Assembly: GCA_018296165.2 (NCBI GenBank)
Contig: JACKQL020000048.1
Coordinates: 1 to 64,000, forward strand
Origin: Termitomyces sp. T153
Lineage: Eukaryota > Basidiomycota > Agaricomycetes > Agaricales > Lyophyllaceae
Direction of reading: 5' to 3'
Length of the DNA: 64,000 bases
The notes beneath the pieces are model-generated. The model saw only the letters and a list, made by a program, of their open reading frames with translations, ran no database searches and was not told where the DNA came from. Of the stretch, positions 46,291 to 58,175 are shown piece after piece. A program made the position numbers and the translations under genes. Position 1 is the first letter of the stretch, and the number at the start of each line of letters is the position of its first letter.

Positions 46291-49146
46291 ATGTCGACCA
46301 ATCTCTTATTAACCCATCTGCAAAAAGCAAGTCCCAATGTTCCTCTTCAAACGATCGTTGCCGCATTGGCGCATCATCTGAGCGTTGATCTCCCTACTCC
46401 GACTCCGTTAACCGCTTCTGTTGTGTCATCACCGTACTTTCTTGCCTCCCCTCCAACGAACGAGAGGCTTCAAGGCCTCGTGACAGCTTTCAGGCATGCC
46501 TTCCATCTCAAGCATCGGGCATTGGTAAAAAAGACAGAAGAAGGATGGAGTCTCTCGCGAGCTATCTTCTCGAAAGGAGTGGGGGGGAGCATGCAGGAAT
46601 GGGTCAGAGCAGTCGTCAGAGGATTACAAGGAGGACGAGCGGCGATGAGGCTTGCATGCTGTACAGGCCTTCTGTTAGGCGTTAAAGACTTCCCTCAGAT
46701 TGGCACAGCCTACGGAAAGGTGGAAGACGAAGTTATCATTGCATTAGCGGAAGTCATGGATGATTACAACTCGGACACCGGTGACTGGGAAAAGGAGTTC
46801 AGACCCCAAATTGACGGTCAGGTTCGTTCTATTCCCGAGTAAGAGTGGTTCTCATGTAAATTCTAGAACCTCTGCTTTCATTGACTTTGATTTTAGCTTC
46901 TCAGTCACTACCCTTGTTACCAAAGGCCAAGCTAACAGCATTGCCGCTCTCTCCCCTTACGGGCTTCCTAACTTCCACGATTGCCAAGGCATTTCACGAA
47001 GGCATGTTTTTGAGGACAAGATTAGATCCTTCGTTTGAAGAAGTCGTTCAATCATTGTCAACGTCTCCTGCGATGCATGCATTGGCGGGACTGTCAAAAT
47101 TGGTTGCATTGACTTTAGAGCTATTGATCGAGACTTCAGTACGAGGTGTTCAAGATGCTTGCATCACTATTCAAACCTTCCAAATAATTGCATCCCGCAT
47201 TGAGCAGGACTGGAGAGCCAGTCAATTTGCCTCAGTACGCGACGAAGAGGAACTTCGTATGATTCATGTCCTTTGAAGGAATCTTTCCTGCGCTAATTAT
47301 CTGCCGACGTAGCTTCCGACACGAAGGACACGTACAAATCCATTTGGTTGATGCTCAAGACCCTCCTTTTCAGCATCGTCATGGTGTCCGACAGCGCACT
47401 GGGTTCTGTCGTTTATGTACGACCACAGGCACTTTCCTCAAATCAAACCCAAGTTTCGTCCCACACACTCGCAAAATCCGTTCTACAGACCCTATCACAT
47501 CTGTCATTTGTAGTTTCTCGATTTGGAGGGGTCACAGCTACTGCTACCGGTGACAGTCCGGGTTTTGTGGAGCTACGCAAAGTGTTTTATATAGCTCTCG
47601 ACGTTCTATCTGCTGAAGAGGGTGATCAGCAAATGCTTGGCCGGGATTTTAATCACTGCGAAAGCTTCGTTAAAGATATGGTGATAGACTTGGGTAGTGA
47701 TACTTGTAAGTTATCCATGGTCCCTGTGTAAGCTTCTAATCCGGCTACCAGTCGTGCCCGGAGATCACTCGGGCACTTTTCAGCAAGCAAAGACTGCGTA
47801 CACTTTAGCCTGTATCGAACAACTCGTCCCGTCACTGGGGATCTCATGCCTCGAAGATTACGTCTGGCGCCTATGTACTCCGTGAGTATCGCTCTTCATG
47901 TCCTCGGGACCGTCCGGAATATGTCTTAGTCTCGCTTGCTTTTTACGGCATATGCCTCATTGTCTGGTTTCTCGTGCGAATATGCCATTCAAGCACCCTT
48001 ATCTCCGTATTTTATCCGGCAATTTCGACGTCTGACAAGTTGAAAATATCTTGTTTTTGATCGTGTAGCACCAGTTGTGGCACATGAACGTCTTCGCGTT
48101 CTAGATCCCGTCTTTTTGTATCTGCGCATGTTTTATTTCACCGCTCTTCCTCCGATCAACTTCCTGAACTCGTTCTCGAAACCACGCTAACTCCATTAGC
48201 ATTTAGGTACCTCTCAGACCCATCGCATCGTGAGACCTATGAGTCTGCACACTCTGTAGTGCTGTCTATCTTTTCATCACACGCCCAGCTTGCTTCATCA
48301 GCTGATTCTGATCGCCGGCTCACAGCGAAAGATGATGGCCGTTTTCCGGACTCGGCTAATTTTGTCCATCGCATGGTCCCATTCTATGCGCAAACTTTGG
48401 TTCAGGTAAGTGCACGATGTCCTCTCTCCTATTGCCACGTATCACATATGGCTTGCCCTTATCTCTCGCTTTGACTTCTGAACTATGAAATTTCCCTCAT
48501 CTCCGACCTACCGTTTAGTCCCCTTTCCACATCTTGTTTTCTGGAACGTCATACTTCTGACTCATTTGTTGGCATCAAGTTGACGATCTCCTATCTTTCT
48601 ATGCAGAATTCCCAAGACGGGCGACTTAGTACGGCACAACTACGCTTAGCATACTCGGCACTTGTAAGGAGTGCAAGCACCTCCGGTTCGATTACTGAGA
48701 GTCATCGACTCGGATGGTATTGCATCACATTGATTCTTGATGTGATCCGAGAGTTATCGTTAGAGGAGAGGCAGGGGAACAATCCCGACGCTGCTTCCAG
48801 ACAACGCTTACATCGTCTGCATCTGACCTTAATCTCCACTATTTCTTCGCTTCCCTTACCCCTCATGATTCGCGCCTTGGAGGAAGTCAGAAGCATCATT
48901 ACGAAACGTCGACAATCAGATAGTGACGTTGAGAGGTTGGGAGATGGAATGGAAGAAGGAAGAAAGGACTTGGTGGACGCATTGTTTGTCGAAATCTCGG
49001 AAAAGGTGGGAGAACAAGAGAAAGAAGCCGCAATGAGGTGGTGGTATACTCACCGTCGGGCTTTCTTTTACAAGAATGAATCTCATGGGACAGGCATGAG
49101 CGCACAAGTAGAGGAACACTGTCCGAATATTGTACCCCGTCTGTGA
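46291..49146 (+). CDS. PEX8-like peroxisome biogenesis protein (tentative)
   Basis: A helical, mostly alpha protein of ro ughly 750 residues in about seven exons. Main coding blocks are 46291-46820, about 46904-47257, 47316-47704, about 47751-47881, 48105-48405 and 48604-49146. Conserved-looking pieces are RALVKKTEEGWSLSRAIF, WVRAVVRGLQGG, the GLLLG loop, RYLSDPSHRETYESAHSVVL, DGRLSTAQLRLAYSALVRSA and AAMRWWYTHR. From memory, the W-x-x-AVV-x-G/GLLLG block and the YLSD-H-x-TYESAHSVVL block resemble the fungal peroxin-8 group, which helps organise the peroxisomal import machinery. No search was possible. The protein ends in PRL, a weak variant of the C-terminal peroxisomal signal. Two introns (47882-48104 and about 48406-48603) are unusually long, near 200 nt, and could hide extra short exons. 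Confidence 0.55.
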
Positions 49147-49597
49147 GAACGTTCCCATACTCCGAAATACAGACTTTTACGGCTACGTTCTCCCTCGCGA
49201 GTTACGCAATCGCAACAGGTGTGGTCCACAGTATTCTGGGGATGGTCACCGGATCGGTCATTTGTTTGGCCACCGGCGGCCACCTCGATTTTCCGGTGTC
49301 CAACTTTCCTTCTTACCCCTTCCGTTCGATCAGCATGTTTTTGACAATCAATCAACGGCAGCCCTCAAACTTGTATATATCTTTGGTATCACGAGGTATG
49401 CTATCCAGCCAAGGCAAAGGCTCTCGAAGTTCACTCAGCGTTCCAATCGGACCCGGATACGGCTCAAACCCCAGAGAGTGATAGCTCCTGAGAGCCCTAG
49501 CTATTGTAAAAAGGAAAAGGAAGTGTCATAATGTGGGTGACTGCCGTTGTCGCTCATAGACCATACATATCCCCCATTTGGTTATACAAATTTCGAG

Positions 49598-49603
49598 TAT
49601 AAA
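49598..49603 (+). promoter_or_regulatory. TATA box of ligase A
   Basis: TATAAA lies 90 bases before the ATG at 49693 and is followed by C/T-rich sequence, fitting a core promoter. Confidence 0.4.
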
Positions 49604-49692
49604 CTGCCTTTCGCGCCCTAGACCCGAGATCGGTCTCTTAACGAACCCTCTTCCCTCCCACCTACGCCTTGTTTCAACCTATACTTCGTATC

Positions 49693-52511
49693 ATGGCAGA
49701 GATTAGAACGCATCCGAACTTCCCTCATATCCCAGATAATATCTCACTCCCTCAATTTATGCTACAATATCACCATCCCCTACGACCAATACGCACGGAC
49801 ATAGCTTGTCTAATCGAAGACGATAGCGGCCGTGGAATTTATTTTGAGGAGGTGCATCTACATAGTCCACGCATTACTTCACTTCATCAATGCCTGGTCT
49901 TGTAGCTGAGAAATAATACTCGTACCTTAGCAAGCACATTACGCGCCAAGTACAAAATCGGTGAGACCAATCATTCGTCTATTCCTAGTTCTTCAATTGA
50001 CATTTTTCCATTAGGTGAAAATGATGTAGGTATGTTGTCGACCTCTGCGTTTATACTTCGCACTGAAGACCTCCTGCGCTGTAGTAATGATAATCAGTCG
50101 CAATCATATGGGTAAGGTTCTCCATCGTGTGCGAACCCCACAAAATGATCTTTGTCTTTTAGAATATCCGACGGCTCTTTGGGCCATCCACTTACTCGGA
50201 GGAGTTGTCAGGTATTCGTCTCCTTCAATAGACGCCAAGGCTTGGCTCATCGTCTTCAAGCTGCTCCAATCCTCAATCCACTGTTGAAGAACTTCTTGGG
50301 CAGCTCATACTGGCGAAGATAACTTTTGTCATTGCACATTCTAGCAATGTCTCTATGGTCCTCTCTGCCATGCACCTGGCTGGTCTCTCGTCTGATCGCG
50401 TTATTTTGATCGACCGAATGGCTTCTGTGCCGAGGATACCGAACGTTTACGATTGTATACAAGAAGGTGTCAAGAACAACTTTGATTTCCAAGAACGTGT
50501 CTTTGACTCCGGGGAAGGTAAAAGGAAAACTGCACTGCTTTCATGGTCTTCAGGGACGACGGGAAAACCAAAGGTAAAGCTACTCGTCCTGACGTTTGAA
50601 TGGTTTGTTTGACAGGCTACCGATATAGGCCGTGGCGATATCGCACTATGCCCTCATCGCAAACATCATTCAAATGACCGCACATACTCAAGTAGAGAAA
50701 GCACATTGCTTTCGAAATGTCCGGGGATTTCGGCCTGGAGATGTCGCTATCGGAGGTGACTACTAATCCATAACTTGAGTCAATCTCTGACAACATTGTC
50801 TTCTACAGTTTTACCTTTCTATCGTAAGCCTTGTGACTTGATATGCCGCTGAGACATTTAGTACTCAAATCATGCCAAGACGTAGCAGGGCTCATGATTA
50901 GTGTATGTTGACCTTTAGTTATCCTTTTCTTATGTATTGACCCTTGTCCCCCGGTAGCTTCATTTGACTCTTTTTTGTGCTGTCAGTCATAAATCCATAA
51001 TTTGGACGGTTCTTCTCACTTCAGGTCAATGACAGATGTCAGTTGTTGTCATAGAGAGATACAGCATCCTCAGCACTCTAGAAAGCATCGTGCGCCACCA
51101 AATCACCCACCTCATGTACGCATTCCCTTTCCCTCCATGAACCATGCTTAAGCTATAGATACAAAGACTTGTTCCTCCTCTGGCTGTGGAGCTGTGCAAG
51201 GTCAGGGCATCAGCGATATTTCAGGTATTGTCTTACTCGTTGACAACCGTATGAAGCATCCTGCAGTCAGAAATCATGATCTTAGCAGAGTCAAATACAT
51301 GATCATCGGTTTGTTCCCCTTGACTTGACTATCGATCCCTTTAGCTTATTGGAAGCTAGGCGCTGCCCCTGTTCCAAAAGAAGTCCAAACCCAGTTGTGT
51401 GAACTATTCCCAGATGCACAGATTGGGCAAGCGTATGGTATACGTCCTATGTTTCAATTATACTTTCCCGGCTTTTTACACATATTACAGGATTAACGGA
51501 AATGACAACGACCTTGGCAATGATTTCGGGGACACAAAAACGGGGTCCTGTTGGAAGTATGCACGGCTGACTCAATTATTTCTGACGAGGCGCTTACACG
51601 TCGAAATTGTCGGACAGGTGGTGGTAGACTTTTGCCCGGTCTACAAGCTCGAGTCATTAAACAGGATGGTTCTTTGGCGAACTATGGCGAATCAGGGCAA
51701 CTGGTCGTCAAAGGGCCTGCAATTGCGCTTGGGTATCTAAACAATAAGCAGGCGTGAGTGACTTGTCTGAACTTGTTGTTTCACTCTCTTGGGCGGCCTA
51801 ACCTTGTCTGATCACGAGTACAGGACTCAGGACACCTTTGTTGATGGGTATAACGTCTGGATTATCTCTTTTAAGACCCCCGCTGACGTCGATGAAGGTG
51901 GGTTCATACGGGCGACCAAGTGATCATCTCAGAAACACACGAAGTCTTCGTAATTGATCGGTTCAAGGTATCATTGAGATAGACTCGAGAAGAATACCGT
52001 GATACTAAAATCAAGCAGGAAATGATCAAGGTGAAAGGGTTCCAAGTTGCGCCGGCTGAAGTGGAAGGATGTCTCTTGTCACATCCAGATATAGCAGATT
52101 GCTGTGTTGTTGGCATGCCAGATGACCGTAGCGGAGAAGTTCCACTGGCGTTTGTGGTATTGACCACAGACGCAGAAGAAAGGTTCACGTTTGGCGCAGA
52201 TCAAGCTTACCATATCAAGTCGGACATCTACAAGGTGAGGAACCACGTTCGGCACTTTTCATGATGAAGGGACTTGTTCTAAAATCGCAATTGTTTGAAG
52301 CATGTTGCAGACCGATTGTCCAACTACAAGCGGCTCAGAGGTGTCGAAATTGTCAAGACAATACCGGTGAAGCTGAACTTTCAAGTTCAATGATAGAGGA
52401 CTTATCTTCGTGTTTGTGTAGAAAAACGGCAGCGGCAAATTGTTACGACGTCTCTTACGTGCTCGAGTCGAGGAGCAGATGGTTCAAAGAAGATGTCGGC
52501 CAAGATTATAG
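49693..52511 (+). CDS. Acyl-CoA/4-coumarate-CoA-ligase-type AMP-forming enzyme (ligase A)
   Basis: A member of the ANL (AMP-forming adenylating) superfamily, about 560 residues in many small exons. The frame is intact throughout once introns are removed. Landmarks in order are [32 protein letters not shown], the ATP loop [88 protein letters not shown], the hinge [28 protein letters not shown] with the catalytic Lys, and a C terminus of RPRL. These enzymes activate fatty or aromatic acids as CoA thioesters through acyl-adenylates. The substrate cannot be read from the sequence. The PRL end is a weak PTS1 candidate, whereas its duplicate has SKL. The start was chosen as the Met before [10 protein letters not shown]. 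Confidence 0.92.
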
Positions 52512-53218
52512 TCTTCAGCTACTTATGAAATGTGCCACACAAACTTGCGTTCATGAGCTTTTCAAAGTCCGCACCGCATTTAATATCTTTGCACATTCAA
52601 ATATCATACTTCCCTTCTCCGGACTCAGCCCTCATGATGCTTGTGTCATGGTGTAATCTCTGACATACCTTGTAAATTCGATTTTTTCACAAACCACATC
52701 TCCCGGTATCGGCTCGAGTCGTTTGCCCTACAAAACGTGTGTCTTGCAGCCAGTTGCGCGATTAGTCTAGTCTACATGCTTCTAATGACTTGCACATACT
52801 CTCAATAGATATTGCTATATCGCGAAGTCCACTAACTTTGCTCAATCGCGAGTCATCCTTTGGCTCCCTTGCCGAGCGGCTGTCAGCGTGACAATTGGTG
52901 ACAAAAGGTTTGAAACTCCCAAGATTGGGAGATTTTCAACCGGCAGTGTTCCGACATAACGACACACCCACTTGTTCTCTAAACCAGCGTGGTGGGGCAG
53001 TTGTTATGGCATCGACTCTCGAAGTCAGATTAGAAAAAGGTTCTATCAATGTCTCGTTATTCATGATTTCGTCAAAATTTTGAACCTCCCACCTGACCAA
53101 TGATGGTACTCAAGGACAAGCAAGGGGACAACTTCTTTCTGACGGCTTCTGACGTGTGTTCTGATGTAATCAACCACGCGTTTAGTAGAGATGCTCACAG
53201 GACTATCAAGAAGCCATC
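52512..53218. other. Spacer between tandem ligases
   Basis: 707 bases between ligase A and ligase B. It holds 3' and promoter sequence only. Short frames such as 52895-53083 have no domain. Confidence 0.6.
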
Positions 53219-56040
53219 ATGGAGGTGTATTCGACCTCTGGACCCCTTCCAAACACCCCAGATTACCTGACTGTGCCTCAGTTCATATTCGATTATCAAC
53301 ACGAATGTCGGCCAGTAAGAATTCCCAGCGCAACTTGGCTCATTGAGGATGAAACCGGAAGAGGGATTGGGGAAGAGGAGGCGAGTTCCAGATGGCATTT
53401 GCCCAATACCTATCTGTGCTCACAGATTGATTTAATCTGCCTAGCTTCGTCGCCGTACCTTTGGACTTGCGAACGCACTGAAGACCACGTTTGGCATAGG
53501 TGATGCCTTGTCTTCATCGCTCTAGCACCGCTCGTTGCTCATTCATGCGTAAACCAGAGGATGGCGATGTTGGTAAGCGCTTAACACGTTTCTTAAGTGT
53601 GTTACTGTAGTCAGAAACGCCGGTAGTACTCATCTTTAGTCGGAATCATGTTGGTTCGTATTTTCATTTTGTTTGTTGAGACAACCACTCAAGTGTCTCT
53701 TTTGCAGACTACCCAGTTGCAATATGGGCAATTCATCGACTTGGAGCAGTGGTTTCGTTCGTTGTTGTGTAATTGGTGTGCCAAATCTATTACTCACGCA
53801 GTTATACATAGTGGCGCCAATCCCGACTTCTCCAGCGACGAACTTTTCTACCAGTTGGAACAAACAAACGCATCCCTTGTTATCGCACATCCGGATTCAA
53901 TAGATACAGCACGTTCCGCTGTTCAAAGAGCGAAACTGTCTCTGGACAGGTTAATATCGTTTGACACTCACCAACAATTACCCAATGATTCCTTAAAGAT
54001 TGGTATGCTGATTGAAAAGGGATTGAACTCGCTGCCAGCTTTCGTTGAGAGGCAGTTGAAACCTGGTGAGGCGAAAACCAGATTGGCATTTCTCAATTTT
54101 TCGTCAGGAACAACTGGTAAACCAAAGGTCATCAATTCAACTTGCTGTCATCGGAATTAAGATTCATTGTGGTCCAAGCAGGCTGTAGCTATCCCTCATT
54201 ATTCGCTCATTACAAACGTCATCCAAATCGCGGCCCACAACAAAGTAAATCAAAATTACTGTGATATTAAAGATCAACGATTCAGACCGGGCGATATATG
54301 CATCGGAGGTAAGTATACCTGGCTACACTGTTTCAACAACCCTTGTTCAAACCATGTTCGTCAGTACTACCATTCTACCGTAATGGATTTGCTCTTCTTC
54401 AGAAGATCTTTGAATACTAATGATATACAGACATCTATGGTCTTGTCATTAATGTGCGTAATGTCGGCATCCAGGCCCGATAAGACTTGACACTGGTATC
54501 TTTTGACAGCTGCACTTTGTACTGTTCAGCGCTGTAGGCGTCAATTGCTCTCAAACAGGCCTTGCGAAGCTGATTAAACATGAAAGATGTCTGTCGTAAT
54601 CGTTCCAAAGTTCAGCTTTACTGCGATGCTGGACAGTATTGTTCGTCACCGGATCTCTCATCTGATGTGAGCCGTCACATGATTCTTGAGTTTTATCGTA
54701 TATGATTGACATGTGTGTTTATAGGCTTGTGCCTCCTCAAGTAGTCCTTTTGTGTAAGGTATGCAGGCGCTCCTCAAATGATTCCCATGCCGAACACTTA
54801 GAAAGGTTTTCAGCATCCCGTGGTCAAAAACTACAATCTACGTCAGTTTGTAAGGATGATCATGTGCGGCGCTGCTCCGCTGTCCCACGAGGTCAATCAG
54901 CAGCTTTTTGAACTTCTTCCCGATGCTCACATCGGGCAAGCATATGGCAAGTATTGATCTCAATTTTCCGATCCGAGGAATCGAATTCACTAAGTGTCCA
55001 GGCATGACGGAGACGTGTACGGCGACCAGCATGTGGCCGATTACGCAAAAACGGGGGACGTCAGGGAGTAAGAATCTCCCACTTACCACGGTCGTTCACT
55101 ACGTTTTGATTCACATTCATTGCTAGGTGCAGGACAGTTACTCCCAGGGATCATTGCTCGGGCCATAAAGGCAGATGGAAGTCTAGCTGGCTTTGATGAG
55201 GTTGGGGAACTCTTTATCAAAACACCTTCTGTGGCGCTTGGTTATGTGAACAACGCGGAAGCGTAGGTTTTCGTATTTTCTTCAAATTATCTTTCTTTTG
55301 AATTTCTCGACCAGTACCAAAGAAACATTCATCGATGGGTATGTTCCGCTACTGAAGTTTTGATGTTTCGAGCTTAGGATTTTCACTAGGTGGGTGAGAA
55401 CTGGAGATGAGGTCAAGATTGACAAGAATGGAGAGCTTTGGATTTTAGATCGACTGAAGGTTAGGTCTCTTAACGGATCTCAGATAGAAATTTTGACTGA
55501 CAAAAGCGGGTAATCAGGAAATAATGAAGGTCATAGAATTTCAACTGGCAGCTATTGCCCAATCTAACTGGGTTGTTTTCAGGTTAAAGGTTTCCAAGTA
55601 TCCCCTGCAGAACTCGAGGGTTGCATTCTGGACCATGCTGATGTTGCAGCAGCCTGTGTTGTTGGAATTCCGGATGACTACAGTACGTGCATGTTTCGTC
55701 CGCTAGAGATTGAGCCACCGGATGACTTTCTATTAGGTGGAGAGGTCCCATTGGCCTTTGTAGTCCTGACGGCCACTGCACTGCGTCGCGTGAGGGAAAT
55801 GCCGAATGCTGCCAACGAAATCAAGACGTCGATCATTAAGGTCTGACACTGAATGGATCATTCCTTGGATCAGTCTCATTCGTTATCTAGCATGTCGCGG
55901 AGAACAAGGTTCACTACAAGCACCTGGTTGGAGGGGTTGAGTTCATTTCCTCCATCCCAACTTCTCCCAGTGGAAAGATGCTACGACGAGTTCTCCGTGA
56001 CGAGGCCAAAGTGCTCCGAAAGACGAAATCTAAGTTATGA
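53219..56040 (+). CDS. Peroxisomal acyl-CoA/4-coumarate-CoA-ligase-type enzyme (ligase B)
   Basis: Tandem duplicate of ligase A with the same exon plan. Landmarks are [172 protein letters not shown], and SPSGKMLRR with the catalytic Lys. The last residues are TKSKL, a canonical PTS1, so import into peroxisomes is expected. The likely role is CoA activation of a fatty or aromatic acid for peroxisomal metabolism. Two introns are inferred to be GC-AG (53381-53444 and 54947-55001), while ligase A has GT at both sites. Two other introns use GTTCGT donors. Confidence 0.93.
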
Positions 56041-56281
56041 ACATTCGATGTAGACGTCGAGGCGAATCATGTCATGGGGGAATATCAGCACTCATCTTCT
56101 AGTATATATATGACCTTAAAGTCCACAATGCGTGCGACCGTGTATCGTTCGCGCACGCCGCAACGTGCGTATATGTCATTTATACACTTGCGATCGTAAT
56201 GTACTTGAATCTAACGTTTTGCATAAATTGTTTTTTAATTAACGCGTTGATGAAAAAAATGACACCAATGTCAAAAGAATA

Positions 56282-56371
56282 CGCTGGAAGCAGGATTTGA
56301 ACCTACGCGGTGAAACACCAAGTGATGATTGAAATTCAAATCACTCGCCTTAACGACTCGGCCATCCCAGC
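56282..56371 (-). tRNA. tRNA-Ser (anticodon TGA) with a short intron
   Basis: The minus strand folds as a class II tRNA. The acceptor GCTGGGA pairs with TTCCAGC, with discriminator G. The D arm is GCCGAGTCGTTAAGGC. The anticodon stem is AGTGA/TCACT, the long variable arm TGGTGTTTCACCG, and the T arm GTAGG-TTCAAAT-CCTGC. The anticodon loop is 15 nt, read as TT-TGA-A plus an 8-nt intron. The long variable arm and discriminator G support Ser. Confidence 0.88.
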
Positions 56372-56575
56372 TTACATATAACACGCTAATGCGTTGTAAC
56401 TATGTTAGAGTCAATTGTGGCCATGTATGCAATTATAATTACAACAAATCATATTTCAAAAATATCTGCTCTTTTAGTTTGCGGCCTAGCTACTTGTACA
56501 TTAGAATAATTATTACACATGGGACAAATGGAATCCGCGTCCGCAATCGTAGAGTCATCATTCCCATGGCGCTCG

Positions 56576-57618
56576 TTACGGTGACGACTGTCCCTCCAGC
56601 TTCCATTGAATCATAGCGTCTCGTGTCTCCAGTAAAAGATTGAATCCCATGTCATCTGTGCCCCCATAGCCCGTCTGCTCGCTCAACAAACAACATCCCC
56701 TCGACAGGTTCTCCTCCTTTCTATCAATGGAAAGAGCCATAAGTTTCTTATTGCATTCACTCTTGTATCTTCGCAACGCTACCACCATGACCTTGTCATA
56801 ACGGTCAAAGAATTCTTCAGCGGTCTGTACTGCCTCTTCTGAACGCACGTCTGAGTTGGAATCATTACACTCCTCGGCGAGCGTCATAATAAGTGGGTCA
56901 GGTTCCACGGGACCAGCGGGGTGCCTAAATGACCAACCGTTTTGGTGTGAATCGACTTCATCAATAAAAGTTTCCATGAGATTGTACAGAAGGGAGAACG
57001 AGATGCGTCCAACTCCTGTTACGCGCCGACGAGTACCAGGAATCTTGGCGTCCAATATGGCCTGCTATTTATGAGAATTCTGGCCAGTGTAGAGGGTTAC
57101 ATAGACTGACCACAATACCTTTGACCACATAGTCCAAGCCCTGCAGCCACCTTAGGTATAACTCCACCTCGAGCGTCTTCCTGCCCTCTTCCCGAATTTC
57201 GGCCTTGACGGCCAATTTAACCTTGTCAAAGATATGCTGCGCGACCCAAAGAACGTCTTGATCACCTATTTGTCAATTAGTCTAGCTCACTTCCATGAAT
57301 TGAGCAAAATGACAATGACATACGTTTGAGTTCTTTCATATTCTTAAGGTCATCAATGACTGTGTCATCCGTGGAATCGAACATCCTTCGTCGCAGAAGT
57401 TCATCAAGTCTACAATCAGGCTTTCCAACTAAGAAACTATCTGAACAACTCGTCTGGCAATTTTATGCCAATGTCTTACCTATTTCACTCTGTTCTCGTC
57501 GCACCCGCTTTCGTGGTGGGGTCAAAGACACTTCGGTGTCGCTCGAGTTAGCGACGATGTTTCGACGTCGTTTGAGTGTATAACGAACGCGAGAAGACGA
57601 GGAAGAGGAAGAAGACAT
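56576..57618 (-). CDS. Conserved-looking protein of unknown function with N-terminal nuclear signal
   Basis: A minus-strand gene of four exons, starting at the ATG at 57618 and ending with the block 56576-57070. Length is about 300 residues. The first exon is Ser- and Arg-rich (MSSSSSSSRVRYTLKRRR, later PRKRVRRE) and reads like a nuclear localisation signal. The middle is charged and helical (DELLRRRMFDSTDD, QDVLWVAQHIFDKVKLAVKA, EVELYLRWLQGLDYVVKG). The last exon contains RRRVTGVGRISFSLLYNLME, EEFFDRYDKVMVVALRRYK and GYGGTDDMGFNLLLETRDAM. I do not recognise a family. The third donor could be any of three GT sites near 57113-57120. The consistent splicing argues for a real gene. Confidence 0.6.
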
Positions 57619-58175
57619 GGTGTAAAGGGAGAGAAGGGTAGCGCTATGTCACAACAGATGGAGTGACAGGGTCAATCAACAAATCTACGCGACGTGATTG
57701 TTGAGGGCAGGTCCTGGCGTGTCGCGTCAGATCACATGATGGTCACGACAACCGCGAGACGGATGATTATACTGCATATCCCGATGGTACCGACGTAATA
57801 AATAAAACCGTAAGGCGCCCATGCGGTCGCAGAGCCCATTAATTCAACAGTAGAAGATTCAGATGGAAGAGAATCATGTAATTTGTACAACACTTTATAC
57901 CCAATCCTAACTCAGTGTAAATAAGGTGAGTACATTGAAGACGTAAAATATCGTGTGGTATTCGTAAAATCTCGTGTAGAGTTGCTTCGTCAGGTCATGG
58001 AAAAATGACGCAAATCATCAACTTTTGCGTGGTTCAAAGTTGTTGGCACAAAAACCCCACTACTACTGTGGCGGGAATCAGACGAGAGATAAGTAGACAT
58101 GTCGCGTGAATCAACATGATAACTATCGAGCTAGTTTATGAGCAGGGCCCATTGATAGAAAAAATTATACATCGC
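57619..58175. other. Intergenic region
   Basis: 557 bases between two minus-strand genes, holding the promoter of the unknown protein and the 3' region of the membrane protein. No repeat or RNA gene is seen. Confidence 0.55.
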
